A stretch of DNA of 64,000 bases from Streptomyces qinglanensis (GTDB taxonomy: Bacteria; Actinomycetota; Actinomycetes; Streptomycetales; Streptomycetaceae), in contig NZ_FOGO01000007.1 in NCBI RefSeq assembly GCF_900111245.1, positions 1 to 64,000 of the forward strand, given 5' to 3'. Every line of letters starts with the position of its first letter. Within the stretch, counting starts at the first letter, position 1. The notes under the pieces were generated by a model, which had not been told where the DNA came from, ran no database searches, and worked only from the letters and a program-made list of their open reading frames with translations. This document shows positions 35,112 through 44,146 of the stretch, one piece after another. A program made the position numbers and the translations under genes.

Positions 35112-35774
35112 TTACTTGGGGGGCATCAGCACGGTGTCGATGATGTGGACGGTGGCGTTGGCGGTCTTCACGTCGCCGCAGCCGATCTTGGCGTCGTCGT
35201 TGACCGTGTAGGAGTCCCCGGAGCCCTTGGTGGTGAGCTTCTGCTTCTCCAGGGTCGCGTACTCCCCGTCCTTCAGCTCGGGCTTGCCCAGCGGCTTGCC
35301 GACCACGTGGTAGGTCAGCACCTTGGTCAGCATCTTCTTGTCGTTGAGCACCTTCTCCAGGTCGGCCTTCGGGATCTTGTCGAAGGCGTCGTTGGTCGGC
35401 GCGAACACGGTGATGTTCTCGCTGCTGTTGAGCGTGTCGACCAGTCCGGCCTTCTTGACGGCGGAGACCAGCGTGGAGAGCTCGGGGTTGTTGGAGGCGG
35501 CAGTCGCGACCGGGTCCTGGGCCATGCCCTTGAAGCTGCCCTTGCCGGTCTTGGGCACGGAGGCGCAGGCCGGACCGAAGGTGTCCATGGCCATGTCGTC
35601 GCCGCTGTCCTGCTTGTCGCTCTTCTCGCTCTTGTCGCTCTGCTTCTGCTCGCTCTTGCTCCCCTCGGACTTGTCGCCACCGCTGTCGTCACTGCCGCAG
35701 GCGGCCAGCCCGAACGGCAGCACGAGGGCGGCGGTGGCGGCCAGCAGAGCGTGACGGGTGCGATTGCGGTTCAT
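35112..35774 (-). CDS. Fasciclin-domain lipoprotein (Mpt70/Mpt83-like)
   Basis: A 220-residue surface lipoprotein. The signal peptide ends in the lipobox LAAC (cysteine about residue 26), followed by a Ser/Lys/Asp-rich linker and one fasciclin domain (about 85-220: ITVFAPTNDAFDKIP, LTYHVVGKPL and the final NATVHIIDTVLMP). Fasciclin proteins Mpt70 and Mpt83 are the best-known SigK targets in mycobacteria, and sigK lies 9 kb away in this locus. AGGAGTGA precedes the ATG. A CGAATCCC box at 35834-35841 resembles the SigK -10, but no good -35 is at the right distance. Confidence 0.88.
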   Translation of the reverse strand: MNRNRTRHALLAATAALVLPFGLAACGSDDSGGDKSEGSKSEQKQSDKSEKSDKQDSGDDMAMDTFGPACASVPKTGKGSFKGMAQDPVATAASNNPELSTLVSAVKKAGLVDTLNSSENITVFAPTNDAFDKIPKADLEKVLNDKKMLTKVLTYHVVGKPLGKPELKDGEYATLEKQKLTTKGSGDSYTVNDDAKIGCGDVKTANATVHIIDTVLMPPK

Positions 35775-35880
35775 TCTTCACTCCTACGTGGATGATGGTG
35801 CGGTTGCAGATGCGGATCACGTGTGCGACCCGCGGGATTCGCCCGGCGCCGGAGCGGATCCGGCGCGTGCGACGAGCGGT

Positions 35881-37518
35881 TCAGGTCACGTTGACCACCA
35901 CCGAGTGGCGCCCGGTGGCGCCGTCGGGGACGGTGCCGACCCGGTCCGCGGTCTGGGTGCGGCCCTGCTTGTCGGTGGCACGGACCTGGAGGGTGTGGGA
36001 GCCGGGTTCGGCGTCCCATTCCCACAGCCACTGGCGCCAGGTGTCCTGGCTGTCCTCCTCGGCCAACCGCGCGGTCCGCCAGGGCGCGTCGTCCACCCGG
36101 ACCTCCACGCGGGCTATGCCGCGGTGCTGCGCCCAGGCCACTCCGGCCACCGCGACCTTGCCGGAGCGGACGTCGGCGAGCGGCCGGGGGGTGTCGATAC
36201 GGGACTGGATCTTGATGGGCGCCTCGCGGGCCCAGCCGCGCTTGACCCAGTAGACGTCCATGTCCTCGAAGCGGGTCAGCTCCAGTTCGCGCAGCCACTT
36301 GCAGGCCGAGACATAGCCGTACAGGCCCGGGACCAGCATGCGCACCGGGAAGCCGTGCTCGAAGGGCAGCGGCTCGCCGTTCATGCCCACCGCGAGCATC
36401 GCGTCGCGGCCGTCCATCACGGTCTCCACCGGGCTGCCGAGGGTCATTCCGTCCTCGGAGCGGGCCACCAACTGGTCGGCCGGTCCGCCCTTGGACGGGG
36501 GACGGACCCCCGCCTCGCGCAGCAGCGGAGCCAGCGGGACACCCAGCCAGCGCGCGTTGCCGACGTAGGAGCCGCCCACCTGGTTGGAGACGCAGGTCAT
36601 GGTGATGTCCCGCTCGATCAGGCCGCGTTCGAGCAGTGCGGCGAAGTCGAGGTTCACCGGCCGGGACACTCCCGCGCCGTGGATGCGCAGACTCCAGTCC
36701 TCGGTGGTCAGCCGCGGGACCCGCAGCAGGGTGTCCACCCGGTAGAAGCGGGAGTTGGACGTGATGAAGTCGCCCAGCCCCGCCACCTGGAGTTCGGCAC
36801 CCCGGGGCACGGGCGCCGCGCGCGAGGAGGGTGCGGGCAGCGTCACGGCCTCGCGGGACGCCTCGGCCGCGGCGCCGCGTGCGGCCCCCAGGAAGCGGCC
36901 CAGCCAGCCGGCACCGGTCGCGGTGACGGCCACCGCCCCCGCGGCGAGGACAAAGCCGCGGCGGCCGGTCGCGGCCACTCGTCCCACCGGTCCGGCGGCC
37001 ACCGGGCCGGTGCCGTCCGGTTCCGCCCGCACGAAACCGACCAGGAGGTGGAGCACGGCCGCTCCGGCCGCCGCCCCCGCCAAGGAGGGCACCACATCGG
37101 TGTACTGCCCCTCCGGGCGGCTGAGCGCGGTCACCGCACCGACGACCCCGAACAGCAGCACACCGCCCGCACCCGCCCTCCGGTACCGCAGCGAGACGAC
37201 GCCCAGCGCCGCCGCGCACAGCGCCAGCACCAGGGCCATGCCGAGCTGGAGGACGAACTTGTCGTCGCTGCCGAAGGTGCGGATCGCCCAGTCCTTGACC
37301 GGAGTCGGCGTCGCATCGATCGCCGCACCGCCCACGACCACCAGCGGGCCGCTGCGCGGCCGTACGGCGGCGGCCACCAACTCGGCGACCGCCAGCGCGG
37401 CGTAGCCCGCCAGCAGGCCGCACAGCCCCGCCAGCCCCGCACGGGCGGCCCGTGCGGCCGGCGTGCGCGGCGGCGCGGGCTGCTGCCCGTCGGCCGAGGT
37501 CTCTTCCGTGTCACTCAC
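35881..37518 (-). CDS. Membrane-anchored molybdopterin oxidoreductase, sulfite-oxidase family
   Basis: A 545-residue protein. The first 200 residues have about five hydrophobic segments, then a Tat-like RRGFVLAAGAV stretch and the molybdopterin domain (about 255-450) with the Mo-ligand cysteine in ITMTCVSNQVGG. A C-terminal Mo-co dimerisation domain (about 455-545) follows. Such proteins may repair oxidised methionine or handle sulfur oxides. The GTG at 37518 sits about 7 bases past the -10 box of a SigK-type promoter, so the mRNA may be leaderless. It reads towards the fasciclin gene, 106 bases on. Confidence 0.83.
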   Translation of the reverse strand: MSDTEETSADGQQPAPPRTPAARAARAGLAGLCGLLAGYAALAVAELVAAAVRPRSGPLVVVGGAAIDATPTPVKDWAIRTFGSDDKFVLQLGMALVLALCAAALGVVSLRYRRAGAGGVLLFGVVGAVTALSRPEGQYTDVVPSLAGAAAGAAVLHLLVGFVRAEPDGTGPVAAGPVGRVAATGRRGFVLAAGAVAVTATGAGWLGRFLGAARGAAAEASREAVTLPAPSSRAAPVPRGAELQVAGLGDFITSNSRFYRVDTLLRVPRLTTEDWSLRIHGAGVSRPVNLDFAALLERGLIERDITMTCVSNQVGGSYVGNARWLGVPLAPLLREAGVRPPSKGGPADQLVARSEDGMTLGSPVETVMDGRDAMLAVGMNGEPLPFEHGFPVRMLVPGLYGYVSACKWLRELELTRFEDMDVYWVKRGWAREAPIKIQSRIDTPRPLADVRSGKVAVAGVAWAQHRGIARVEVRVDDAPWRTARLAEEDSQDTWRQWLWEWDAEPGSHTLQVRATDKQGRTQTADRVGTVPDGATGRHSVVVNVT

Positions 37519-37524
37519 GCCCCT

Positions 37525-37553
37525 GCTTCGGGCCCCGGAGCACGACGGATTGG
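37525..37553 (-). promoter_or_regulatory. SigK-type promoter of the molybdopterin gene
   Basis: On the minus strand, CCAATCC (37553-37547) is followed after exactly 16 bases by CGAAGC (37530-37525). The same two boxes and spacing occur at sigK and in the divergent operon. The mycobacterial SigK consensus has a CCATCC-like -35 and CGAAT-like -10. Transcription would start at about the GTG at 37518. Confidence 0.8.
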
Positions 37554-37619
37554 TCGACCCGCGAAAAGAATGAATCTTTTCGCGGGAGTTGACGCCCGGT
37601 GCGGATTTCCCCGTCGGGG

Positions 37620-37648
37620 CCAATCCGCCACGCGCGCAGCTTCGAATC
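37620..37648 (+). promoter_or_regulatory. SigK-type promoter of the fatty-acid-modification operon
   Basis: CCAATCC at 37620-37626 and CGAATC at 37643-37648 are separated by 16 bases, identical in design to the two other SigK-type promoters here. It lies 69 bases before the ATG at 37717. Confidence 0.82.
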
Positions 37649-37716
37649 CCATGCGGCTGCCCGGCCCGGGTGGTGTCCGGACAAGCGCTCACACGCGCGG
37701 CGAGGAGAGGAGCGGC

Positions 37717-39015
37717 ATGGCGGCACAGCTGCGGAGGACGGCCGTGATCGGCAGTGGGATCGCGGGACTGACGGCGGCCTGGCTGCTGCGCACCACCGAC
37801 GAGGTGACCCTCTTCGAGGCCGACGACCGGCTCGGCGGGCACACCCACACCCATGAGGTCGTCACCGCGGACGGCCGCCCGCTGCCCGTGGACTCCGGGT
37901 TCATCGTCCACAACACCCGCACCTACCCGCTGCTGACGCGGCTGTTCGGCGAACTCGGCGTGGCCACGCAGGAGTCGGAGATGAGCATGTCGGTGCAGTG
38001 CGCGGGCTGCGGACTGGAGTACGCCGGGGCCAAGGGGCCCAGCGGGCTGTTTCCCCGGCCCGGGCATCTGCGGCGCGGCCGCTATCTGCGGATGCTCACC
38101 GAGATCCCCGTCTTCCACCGGCGGGCCCTGCGGACCCTGGCCGCGGAGGACGACCTGCCGGCGGACGGCTCGGGCTCCCCGCAGACCCTGGGCGCCTTCG
38201 TGCGCAGCGGCGGCTTCTCCTCCTACTTCACCTCCCACTACCTGGCGCCGCTGGTCTCGGCCGTGTGGTCCTGCGCGCCGGACACCGCCCTGCAGTACCC
38301 GGCGCGCTATCTCTTCCGCTTCCTGTCCCAGCACGGAATGCTCGGCATCGGCGGCTCGCCGGTGTGGCGCACCGTCACCGGCGGCTCGCACACCTATGTG
38401 CAGCGGATCGCCAAAGAACTCCCCGACATCCGCACCTCGGCGCCGGTGCGCGCGGTGCGCCGGCACTCCACCGGGGGCGCCGGGGCCGAGATCGTCACCG
38501 CCGACGGCCAGGAGCACCACTACGACAAGGTCGTCCTGGCCGTCCACGCGGACCAGGCGCTGCGGGTGCTGGAGCGGCCGACCGAGGACGAGAAGCGGGT
38601 GCTCGGCGCCTTCCGCTGGTCCCGCAACCCGGCGCTGCTGCACACCGACAGCACGGTGCTGCCCCGCTCACCGGGTGCGGGAGCGAGCTGGAACTACCGG
38701 ATGCCGGACTGCACGGCCCCGCCCGGCCGGGTACGGGTCAGCTACGACATGACCCGGCTGCAACACCTCGCGGCGCCGGACCGCTACGTGGTCTCCCTCG
38801 GCGAGGGGGAGCACGTCGACCCGGGCCGGGTGCTGGCGCGCATGGTCTACGAGCACCCCGTCTACACACCGGAGTCGGTCGCCGCCCAGCGCAGACTGCC
38901 GCAGCTCGAGAGCGGGCCCGTGGTGTACGCGGGCGCCTGGCACGGCTGGGGGTTCCACGAGGACGGCTGCCGCTCCGGCGTCGCCGCGGCCCGCTCCCTG
39001 GGGGTGCGCTGGTGA
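37717..39015 (+). CDS. FAD-dependent amine-oxidase-like oxidoreductase (Rv0449c homologue)
   Basis: A 432-residue flavoprotein with N-terminal FAD motif AVIGSGIAGLTAAWLL and DDRLGGHTHTHEV, and the C-terminal FAD contact YAGAWHGWGFHEDGC. The family travels with DUF1365 and cyclopropane-synthase-like genes, as in M. tuberculosis Rv0449c and the singlet-oxygen-induced operon of Rhodobacter, where partners make modified (furan) fatty acids. It probably oxidises or desaturates a membrane acyl chain. GAGGAGAGGAG precedes the ATG at 37717. It is the first gene of a five-gene operon under a SigK-type promoter. Confidence 0.85.
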   Translation: MAAQLRRTAVIGSGIAGLTAAWLLRTTDEVTLFEADDRLGGHTHTHEVVTADGRPLPVDSGFIVHNTRTYPLLTRLFGELGVATQESEMSMSVQCAGCGLEYAGAKGPSGLFPRPGHLRRGRYLRMLTEIPVFHRRALRTLAAEDDLPADGSGSPQTLGAFVRSGGFSSYFTSHYLAPLVSAVWSCAPDTALQYPARYLFRFLSQHGMLGIGGSPVWRTVTGGSHTYVQRIAKELPDIRTSAPVRAVRRHSTGGAGAEIVTADGQEHHYDKVVLAVHADQALRVLERPTEDEKRVLGAFRWSRNPALLHTDSTVLPRSPGAGASWNYRMPDCTAPPGRVRVSYDMTRLQHLAAPDRYVVSLGEGEHVDPGRVLARMVYEHPVYTPESVAAQRRLPQLESGPVVYAGAWHGWGFHEDGCRSGVAAARSLGVRW

Positions 39016-39797
39016 CCGGGCGCGCCGCGGCCCGGCCGGCGGACGGACCCGCACCGGCGCACCGGGAGGCGCGCACACCGGCCCTCTACCGGTGCGTGAT
39101 CTCCCACACCCGGCTCCGCCCGCTGCGCCATTCCTTCCGCCAGGGCACCTATCTGTGGTTCGTGGACCCGGAGCGTCCGCCCCGGCTGCCGCGCCCGCTG
39201 CGCGGCCTGGCCCGGTTCGAGGCGCGGGACCACTTCGGCGGTACCGCGCCGAGCATCCGCGCCGGACTCGACCGCTTCCTGTCCGCGCACGGCGTCGCCC
39301 TCGGCGACGGCCGGGTGCGCATGCTGACCTCCGCCCGGGTCCTGGGCCACGTGTTCAACCCGCTCACCCTCTACTGGTGCCGGCCCGCGGACGGGTCGCC
39401 GGAATGCGTCGTCGCCGAGGTGCACAACACCTACGGCGAGCGGCACTGCTATCTGCTGCACCCCGACCCGGAGGGATGCGCCGAGGTCCCCAAGAACTTC
39501 TACGTCTCCCCGTTCTTCGCCGTCGACGGCGTCTACCGGATGCGGCTGCCCGAACCGGACGACCGGCTGCGGCTCGGGGTGCGGCTGCGGCACGGGGACG
39601 ACACCAGCTTCGTCGCCACCGTCACCGGGCGGCACCGGCCCGGGACGGCCGGGCAGTTGCTGCGGACCGCTGTCCGCCACCCCTGGCCGACCGCGGCCAC
39701 CACGGCCGGTATCCGGCTGCACGGCATCCGCCTGTGGCTGCGCGGGCTGCCGGTGCGCCCCCGTCCCCGAAATCCCCGACAGAAAGGACTGTCTTGA
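39012..39797 (+). CDS. DUF1365 protein (Rv0448c homologue)
   Basis: A 261-residue DUF1365 protein, identified from LYRCVISHTRLRPLRHSF, FNPLTLYWC and VEVHNTYGERHCYLL-type signatures (here VAEVHNTYGERHCYLL). The molecular role is unknown, but it is invariably next to the flavoprotein and the fatty-acid methyltransferase. The GTG at 39012 overlaps the upstream stop (GTGA), and its own stop overlaps the next start (TTGA). Confidence 0.85.
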   Translation: MTGRAAARPADGPAPAHREARTPALYRCVISHTRLRPLRHSFRQGTYLWFVDPERPPRLPRPLRGLARFEARDHFGGTAPSIRAGLDRFLSAHGVALGDGRVRMLTSARVLGHVFNPLTLYWCRPADGSPECVVAEVHNTYGERHCYLLHPDPEGCAEVPKNFYVSPFFAVDGVYRMRLPEPDDRLRLGVRLRHGDDTSFVATVTGRHRPGTAGQLLRTAVRHPWPTAATTAGIRLHGIRLWLRGLPVRPRPRNPRQKGLS

Positions 39798-41062
39798 CCC
39801 TGCACGCCTCACCCGCCGTCCCCTCCACGCACAGCGTGGACCCTCTCCGATGGCCCGACGTGGCCGCGGTGCCGCGCTCCTCGTGGATGCGTACAGCAGT
39901 CACCGAACGCCTGCTGCGCCGGGCCCTGGGCGAGCTGCCGCTGCGCGTACGGCTTCCGAGCGGCGAGCAGTGGGGGCGGGGCGGACCGCTGATGGAACTG
40001 CACGACCCCGCCGCCTTCCACCGCCGCGTCGGCCGGTTCGGACTGATCGGGTTCGGTGAGTCGTACATGGCCGGCGAGTGGGACACGCCCGACCCGGTCG
40101 GTCTGCTGTCCGTCTTCGCCGAGCACGCCGACCGGCTGCTGCCCCCGGCGCTGCAGCGGCTGCGCCATCTGTGGGCGCCGCGCAAGCCCGCCGCCGAGCG
40201 CAACACCGTCGCCGGTTCGCGCGCCCACATCAGCCACCACTACGACCTGTCCAACGAACTGTTCGCCCTCTTCCTGGACGAGACCCTCAGCTACTCCGCC
40301 GGCCTCTTCCGCAGCCTGCCGGCCGACCAGGAGGCCCTGGCGCCCGCGCAGCGCCGCAAGGTGGACCACATGCTCGACCTGGCCGACGTGGGGCCCGGAA
40401 CCCGGCTGCTGGAGATCGGTACCGGGTGGGGCGAACTGGCGCTGCGGGCCGCCCGCAGAGGCGCCGAGGTGGTCAGTGTCACCCTCTCCCGGGAACAGCT
40501 CGACGTGGCCCGGCGCCGGGTCGAGGAGGCCGGACTGAGCGACCTCGTATCCGTCCAGCTACGCGACTACCGGCAGGTGCGGGGGTCCTTCGACGCCGTC
40601 GTCAGCGTCGAGATGATCGAGGCCGTCGGCGCGGAGCACTGGCCGGTCTACCTCGGTGCGCTCGACCGGCTGCTGGTGCCCGGCGGCCGGGCCGCGCTCC
40701 AGGCCATCACCATGGCGCACCAGCGGATGCTGGCCACCCGCAACACCTGGACGTGGATACACAAATACATCTTCCCCGGCGGGCTGATCCCCTCCCGCGA
40801 GGCACTCACCCGCATCGCCCACGAGGAGACCGCACTGTGCCTGGCCCGGTACGACCGGCGCGGTCCGCACTACGCCGAGACCCTGCGGCTGTGGCGGGAG
40901 CGGTTCGCCGAGCACACGGCGGAGGTCTCCGCGCTCGGCTTCGACGCCGTCTTCCGCCGCATGTGGGATCTCTACCTCGCCTACTCGGAGGCCGGGTTCC
41001 GCACCGGGTACCTGGACGTCCAGCAACTGCTCTTCATCAAGGACGGAGCCACCGCACCGTGA
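39794..41062 (+). CDS. ufaA1: Cyclopropane-fatty-acid-synthase-like methyltransferase 1 (UfaA1-like)
   Basis: A 422-residue S-adenosylmethionine methyltransferase of the CFA synthase family, matching M. tuberculosis UfaA1 (Rv0447c) in length and context. Motifs: HYDLSNELFALFLDETLSYS, the SAM site LLEIGTGWGELAL, and the active-site helix VEMIEAVG; the end YLDVQQLLF is typical. It should add a methyl or methylene group to double bonds of phospholipid acyl chains. It starts with TTG (39794) inside a TTGA overlap, with AAAGGA upstream; no ATG or GTG is better placed. Confidence 0.87.
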   Translation: MTLHASPAVPSTHSVDPLRWPDVAAVPRSSWMRTAVTERLLRRALGELPLRVRLPSGEQWGRGGPLMELHDPAAFHRRVGRFGLIGFGESYMAGEWDTPDPVGLLSVFAEHADRLLPPALQRLRHLWAPRKPAAERNTVAGSRAHISHHYDLSNELFALFLDETLSYSAGLFRSLPADQEALAPAQRRKVDHMLDLADVGPGTRLLEIGTGWGELALRAARRGAEVVSVTLSREQLDVARRRVEEAGLSDLVSVQLRDYRQVRGSFDAVVSVEMIEAVGAEHWPVYLGALDRLLVPGGRAALQAITMAHQRMLATRNTWTWIHKYIFPGGLIPSREALTRIAHEETALCLARYDRRGPHYAETLRLWRERFAEHTAEVSALGFDAVFRRMWDLYLAYSEAGFRTGYLDVQQLLFIKDGATAP

Positions 41063-42366
41063 TCCAGCTCGTCTCCCGTACCGGCGCCGCACCGCGCCTG
41101 GCCGCCGTCGCCGAGGAGTTCCTCGGCGGCGCACTGCCGTTCCGGCTGCGGGCCTGGGACGGCAGCGAGGCCGGACCCTCCGGCGCCCCGCTGGTCGTCC
41201 TGCGCTCGCGGACGGCGCTGCGGCGGCTGCTGTGGCAGCCCGGCGAACTCGGTCTGGCCGACGCCTACATCAGCGGCGACCTGGAGGTCGTGGGCGACCC
41301 GGCGGAGGCGCTCGCCGCCCTCTGGCAGGCCGCGCGGGAGCGCGGTCTGAGCCGGCCGCGGCTCACGGCCCGGCAGTGGGCGGAGGCGGCTGCGCTGCTG
41401 GTGCGGCTCGGCGCGGTCGGTCCTCCGCCCCGCCCGCCGGGCCGACGCGCCCGGCAGGGCGGCACGCTGCACAGCGTGGCCCGGGACCGCAGCGCCATCA
41501 GCCACCACTACGACCTGTCCAACGACTTCTACGAGCTCCTGCTCGACGAGACGATGGCCTACTCCTGCGGCTACTGGAGGCAGCCACCCGGCACCGAGGG
41601 CTACGGGCCGGCCCAGTCCCAGCACGACAAGCTGGATCTGATCTGCCGCAAGCTGGCGCTGCGCCCCGGGGCCCGGCTGCTCGACATGGGATGCGGCTGG
41701 GGTTCGCTGACGGTGCACGCGGCCGAGCACTTCCAGGCGCAGGTGACCGCCGTGACCCTCTCCGCCGAGCAGGCGCGCCACACCCGGGAGCGCGTCCGGG
41801 CCCGCGGTCTGGGAGACCGGGTGCGGGTGCGGCACTGCCACTACCGCGACCTGCCCGACACGGGATTCGACGCGGCCGCAACCGTCGAGATGGGCGAGCA
41901 CGTGGGCGCGGACGCCTACCCGCACTTCGCCGCCAGGCTGCGGCACGCGCTCGCGCCGCACGGCAGGCTCCTGGTGCAGCAGATGTCCCGGGGCGCCGAC
42001 GCACCGGGCGGCGGGCCGTTCATCGAGACGTACATCGCTCCCGACATGCACATGCGGCCCCTCGGGGAGACCGTCGCGCTGCTGGAGGAGGCGGGCTTGG
42101 AGGTCCGTGCCGCCACCTCGCTGCGGGAGCACTACGTGCACACCATCGACGCCTGGCGCGACACCCTGGAAGCACGCTGGGACGCTGCCACAGCCCTGGT
42201 CGGAGCCCCCACGGCGCGGCTGTGGCGGCTGTATCTGGCGGGCGGCCGGCTGGCCTTCGCCGAGCGGCGGATGGGCGTCGACCAGATCCTCGCCGTCCGG
42301 CCGGACGAGGACGGCCGCAGCGGGCTGGGCGCGAACCCGCTGGGCGGGCACGAGGGGACGTGGTGA
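41059..42366 (+). CDS. Cyclopropane-fatty-acid-synthase-like methyltransferase 2
   Basis: A 435-residue second CFA-family methyltransferase. The N-terminal segment (AYISGDLEVVGDP) and the linker differ from copy 1, while the core keeps SHHYDLSNDFYELLLDETMAYSCG, SAM motif LLDMGCGWGSLTV and the variant VEMGEHVG. It is translationally coupled to copy 1 (GTGA). Mycobacterial SigK loci have only one such enzyme, so this tandem pair suggests two successive modifications or two acyl positions. Confidence 0.87.
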   Translation: MIQLVSRTGAAPRLAAVAEEFLGGALPFRLRAWDGSEAGPSGAPLVVLRSRTALRRLLWQPGELGLADAYISGDLEVVGDPAEALAALWQAARERGLSRPRLTARQWAEAAALLVRLGAVGPPPRPPGRRARQGGTLHSVARDRSAISHHYDLSNDFYELLLDETMAYSCGYWRQPPGTEGYGPAQSQHDKLDLICRKLALRPGARLLDMGCGWGSLTVHAAEHFQAQVTAVTLSAEQARHTRERVRARGLGDRVRVRHCHYRDLPDTGFDAAATVEMGEHVGADAYPHFAARLRHALAPHGRLLVQQMSRGADAPGGGPFIETYIAPDMHMRPLGETVALLEEAGLEVRAATSLREHYVHTIDAWRDTLEARWDAATALVGAPTARLWRLYLAGGRLAFAERRMGVDQILAVRPDEDGRSGLGANPLGGHEGTW

Positions 42367-42373
42367 CGTGGTC

Positions 42374-43195
42374 ATGACCGGCGGCACCGACTGGTCCGCG
42401 CTGGGCGGGGACGTGTGGGCGACGGTCGCCTCCGTCGCCGCCGTCATGCTGCTCACCTTCGCCGTCGCCCTCCGCATGGGCGTCCACCGCATCGTGGACG
42501 TCGCCTGGGGACTGGCGTTCGCGACGGTGGCGCTCACCACGTGCGGGTTCTCCGCGGGTGAGGGCGATCCGGCCCGCCGGGCGCTGGTCACCGCGCTCAC
42601 CACGGTGTGGGGACTGCGGCTGGCCGGGCACATCGCCGGAAGAGGTCGGGGCAAGGGCGAGGACCCGCGTTACGCGCGCATGCTCGACAAGGCACCGGGC
42701 AGCCGGAACGCCTACGCGCTGCGCAAGGTCTATCTGCTGCAGGGTGCGCTCGTTCTGGTCGTCTCCCTCCCGGTGCAGGCGGGCCAGTACGCGCGCACCC
42801 CGCCCGGCCCCGCCGCCTGGGCGGGGTGTGCCGTGTGGCTGGTCGGGATGTTCTTCGAATCCGTCGGGGACGCCCAACTGGCCCGCTTCACCGCACGGCC
42901 GGAGAACCGGGGCACCGTCATGGACCGGGGGCTGTGGTCGTGGACGCGGCACCCGAACTACTTCGGAGATTTCTGCGTGTGGTGGGGGCTGTACCTCGTG
43001 GCGGTGACCGACGGCACGACGGCGCTCGCGGTGCTCGTCTCCCCGCTGCTGATGAGCGCGCTGCTGACGGTGGGCAGCGGAAAGCGCCTGCTGGAACAGC
43101 ACATGGCCGACCGGCCCGGCTACACGGCCTACGCGGCGCGCACCAGCGGCTTCTTCCCCCGGCCGCCACGGCGGACGGCCGACGGGAGAAGCTGA
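42374..43195 (+). CDS. DUF1295 membrane enzyme (Rv0446c homologue)
   Basis: A 273-residue membrane protein of the steroid-5-alpha-reductase/isoprenylcysteine-methyltransferase fold (DUF1295), with seven or so helices and the conserved cytosolic motif GLWSWTRHPNYFGDFCVWWG. It likely reduces or methylates a lipid substrate using NADPH or SAM. It ends the operon and matches Rv0446c, which is next to sigK in M. tuberculosis. ATG 42374 was chosen; a GTG six bases earlier is possible. Confidence 0.82.
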   Translation: MTGGTDWSALGGDVWATVASVAAVMLLTFAVALRMGVHRIVDVAWGLAFATVALTTCGFSAGEGDPARRALVTALTTVWGLRLAGHIAGRGRGKGEDPRYARMLDKAPGSRNAYALRKVYLLQGALVLVVSLPVQAGQYARTPPGPAAWAGCAVWLVGMFFESVGDAQLARFTARPENRGTVMDRGLWSWTRHPNYFGDFCVWWGLYLVAVTDGTTALAVLVSPLLMSALLTVGSGKRLLEQHMADRPGYTAYAARTSGFFPRPPRRTADGRS

Positions 43196-43256
43196 GGACC
43201 GCCTCCGCTGCCCGCGCCGGTGCACGGGCAGCACGGACGCTGCGGGTCCCCCCGCG

Positions 43257-43282
43257 CCCGTGGCACCGGCCGGTGCCGCGGG
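43257..43282. terminator. Palindrome between the convergent DUF1295 and rskA genes
   Basis: A 26-base near-perfect palindrome centred on GGCACCGGCCGGTGCC lies in the 186-base gap between convergent genes. It may act as a terminator, although it lacks a free loop. Confidence 0.35.
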
Positions 43283-43381
43283 TGCGGGTGCGAAGACCTC
43301 CTTCGGCCCCGGGGGACGGGGCAGCGGGCGGGCCGCCGTGCGGCGAGCAGCGCGCGCACGGCGGCCCGGACCCGCGGCGGA

Positions 43382-44146
43382 TCACGCCGGGAAGTCCACC
43401 AGCATCACCGGCTCCGAGGTGGGCTGCGGGGAGCCCCCGTCGGGCTCGACGGTGACCCCCATGCCGGAGGCGCCGTCGAGTTTCCCTTCGAGCAGGGCCG
43501 CTTCGGAGCCGGAGCCCGGGGGCATCAGGCCCGCCGGACGCATCCGGCCGCCGTCGTTCAGCCACAGCTGGTAGACCTTGCCCTTCGGCGGTGCCGGCAT
43601 CCCGGAGACCACCAGGGCCGCCCGGTTCTGCGACTGCGAGAGGACCACGGTGCCGGAGCCGCCGCCGGGCAGCTCGGCGCCGGGAACGGCCTTCGCGTCG
43701 GAGGCGGACAGCACCCGCGCGAGCGCCTCGGCACGGTCCTGGGCCCGCTCGCTGCGCTGCCGCGCGTCCTGGGCCTCCTGGTGCTGCCACACGGCGACCC
43801 CGCCCAGTGCCCCGGCGGCCGCGACACACGCCGCGAGTGCCCAGATGTGCCAGGAGCGGGGCCGCCCGCGCGGCGCCCTGACGGAGGCGGCCTCTTCCGC
43901 GACCCGGCCTCCCGGCGACTCCTGACGCACCTCGCCGATCCGGCGCAGTACCCGTTCGCGCAGTTCCGCGGGGGGCTGCTCGGAGACGGCCTGGCCCAGC
44001 CGGGCGGCTGTGGCGCGCAACTCGGCGACCTCCTGGGCGCAGAAGGAGCAGGCACGCAGATGCTTCTCGAACTCCTCCCGCTCGTCCCCGGAGACGGCGT
44101 CCAAGGCGTAGGCGCCGGTGAGAGTGTGCAGTTCCGCGGTCTTCAT
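43382..44146 (-). CDS. rskA: Anti-sigma-K factor RskA
   Basis: A 254-residue membrane anti-sigma factor. The cytosolic N-terminus carries the zinc-associated anti-sigma motif His29-x3-Cys33-x2-Cys36 (KHLRACSFC), one transmembrane helix spans about residues 98-119, and the extracytoplasmic RskA domain (about 140-254: KVYQLWLNDGG) follows. It holds SigK inactive until its regulated proteolysis. The ATG overlaps the sigK stop (ATGA), so sigma and anti-sigma are made in balance. Confidence 0.92.
   Translation of the reverse strand: MKTAELHTLTGAYALDAVSGDEREEFEKHLRACSFCAQEVAELRATAARLGQAVSEQPPAELRERVLRRIGEVRQESPGGRVAEEAASVRAPRGRPRSWHIWALAACVAAAGALGGVAVWQHQEAQDARQRSERAQDRAEALARVLSASDAKAVPGAELPGGGSGTVVLSQSQNRAALVVSGMPAPPKGKVYQLWLNDGGRMRPAGLMPPGSGSEAALLEGKLDGASGMGVTVEPDGGSPQPTSEPVMLVDFPA

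Noticed and set aside
35834-35862. A fourth SigK promoter before the fasciclin gene
   Set aside because: A CGAATCCC -10-like box exists, but the only -35-like sequence (CGGATCC) is 14, not 16, bases away and differs from CCAATCC; left as a possibility in the gene entry only.
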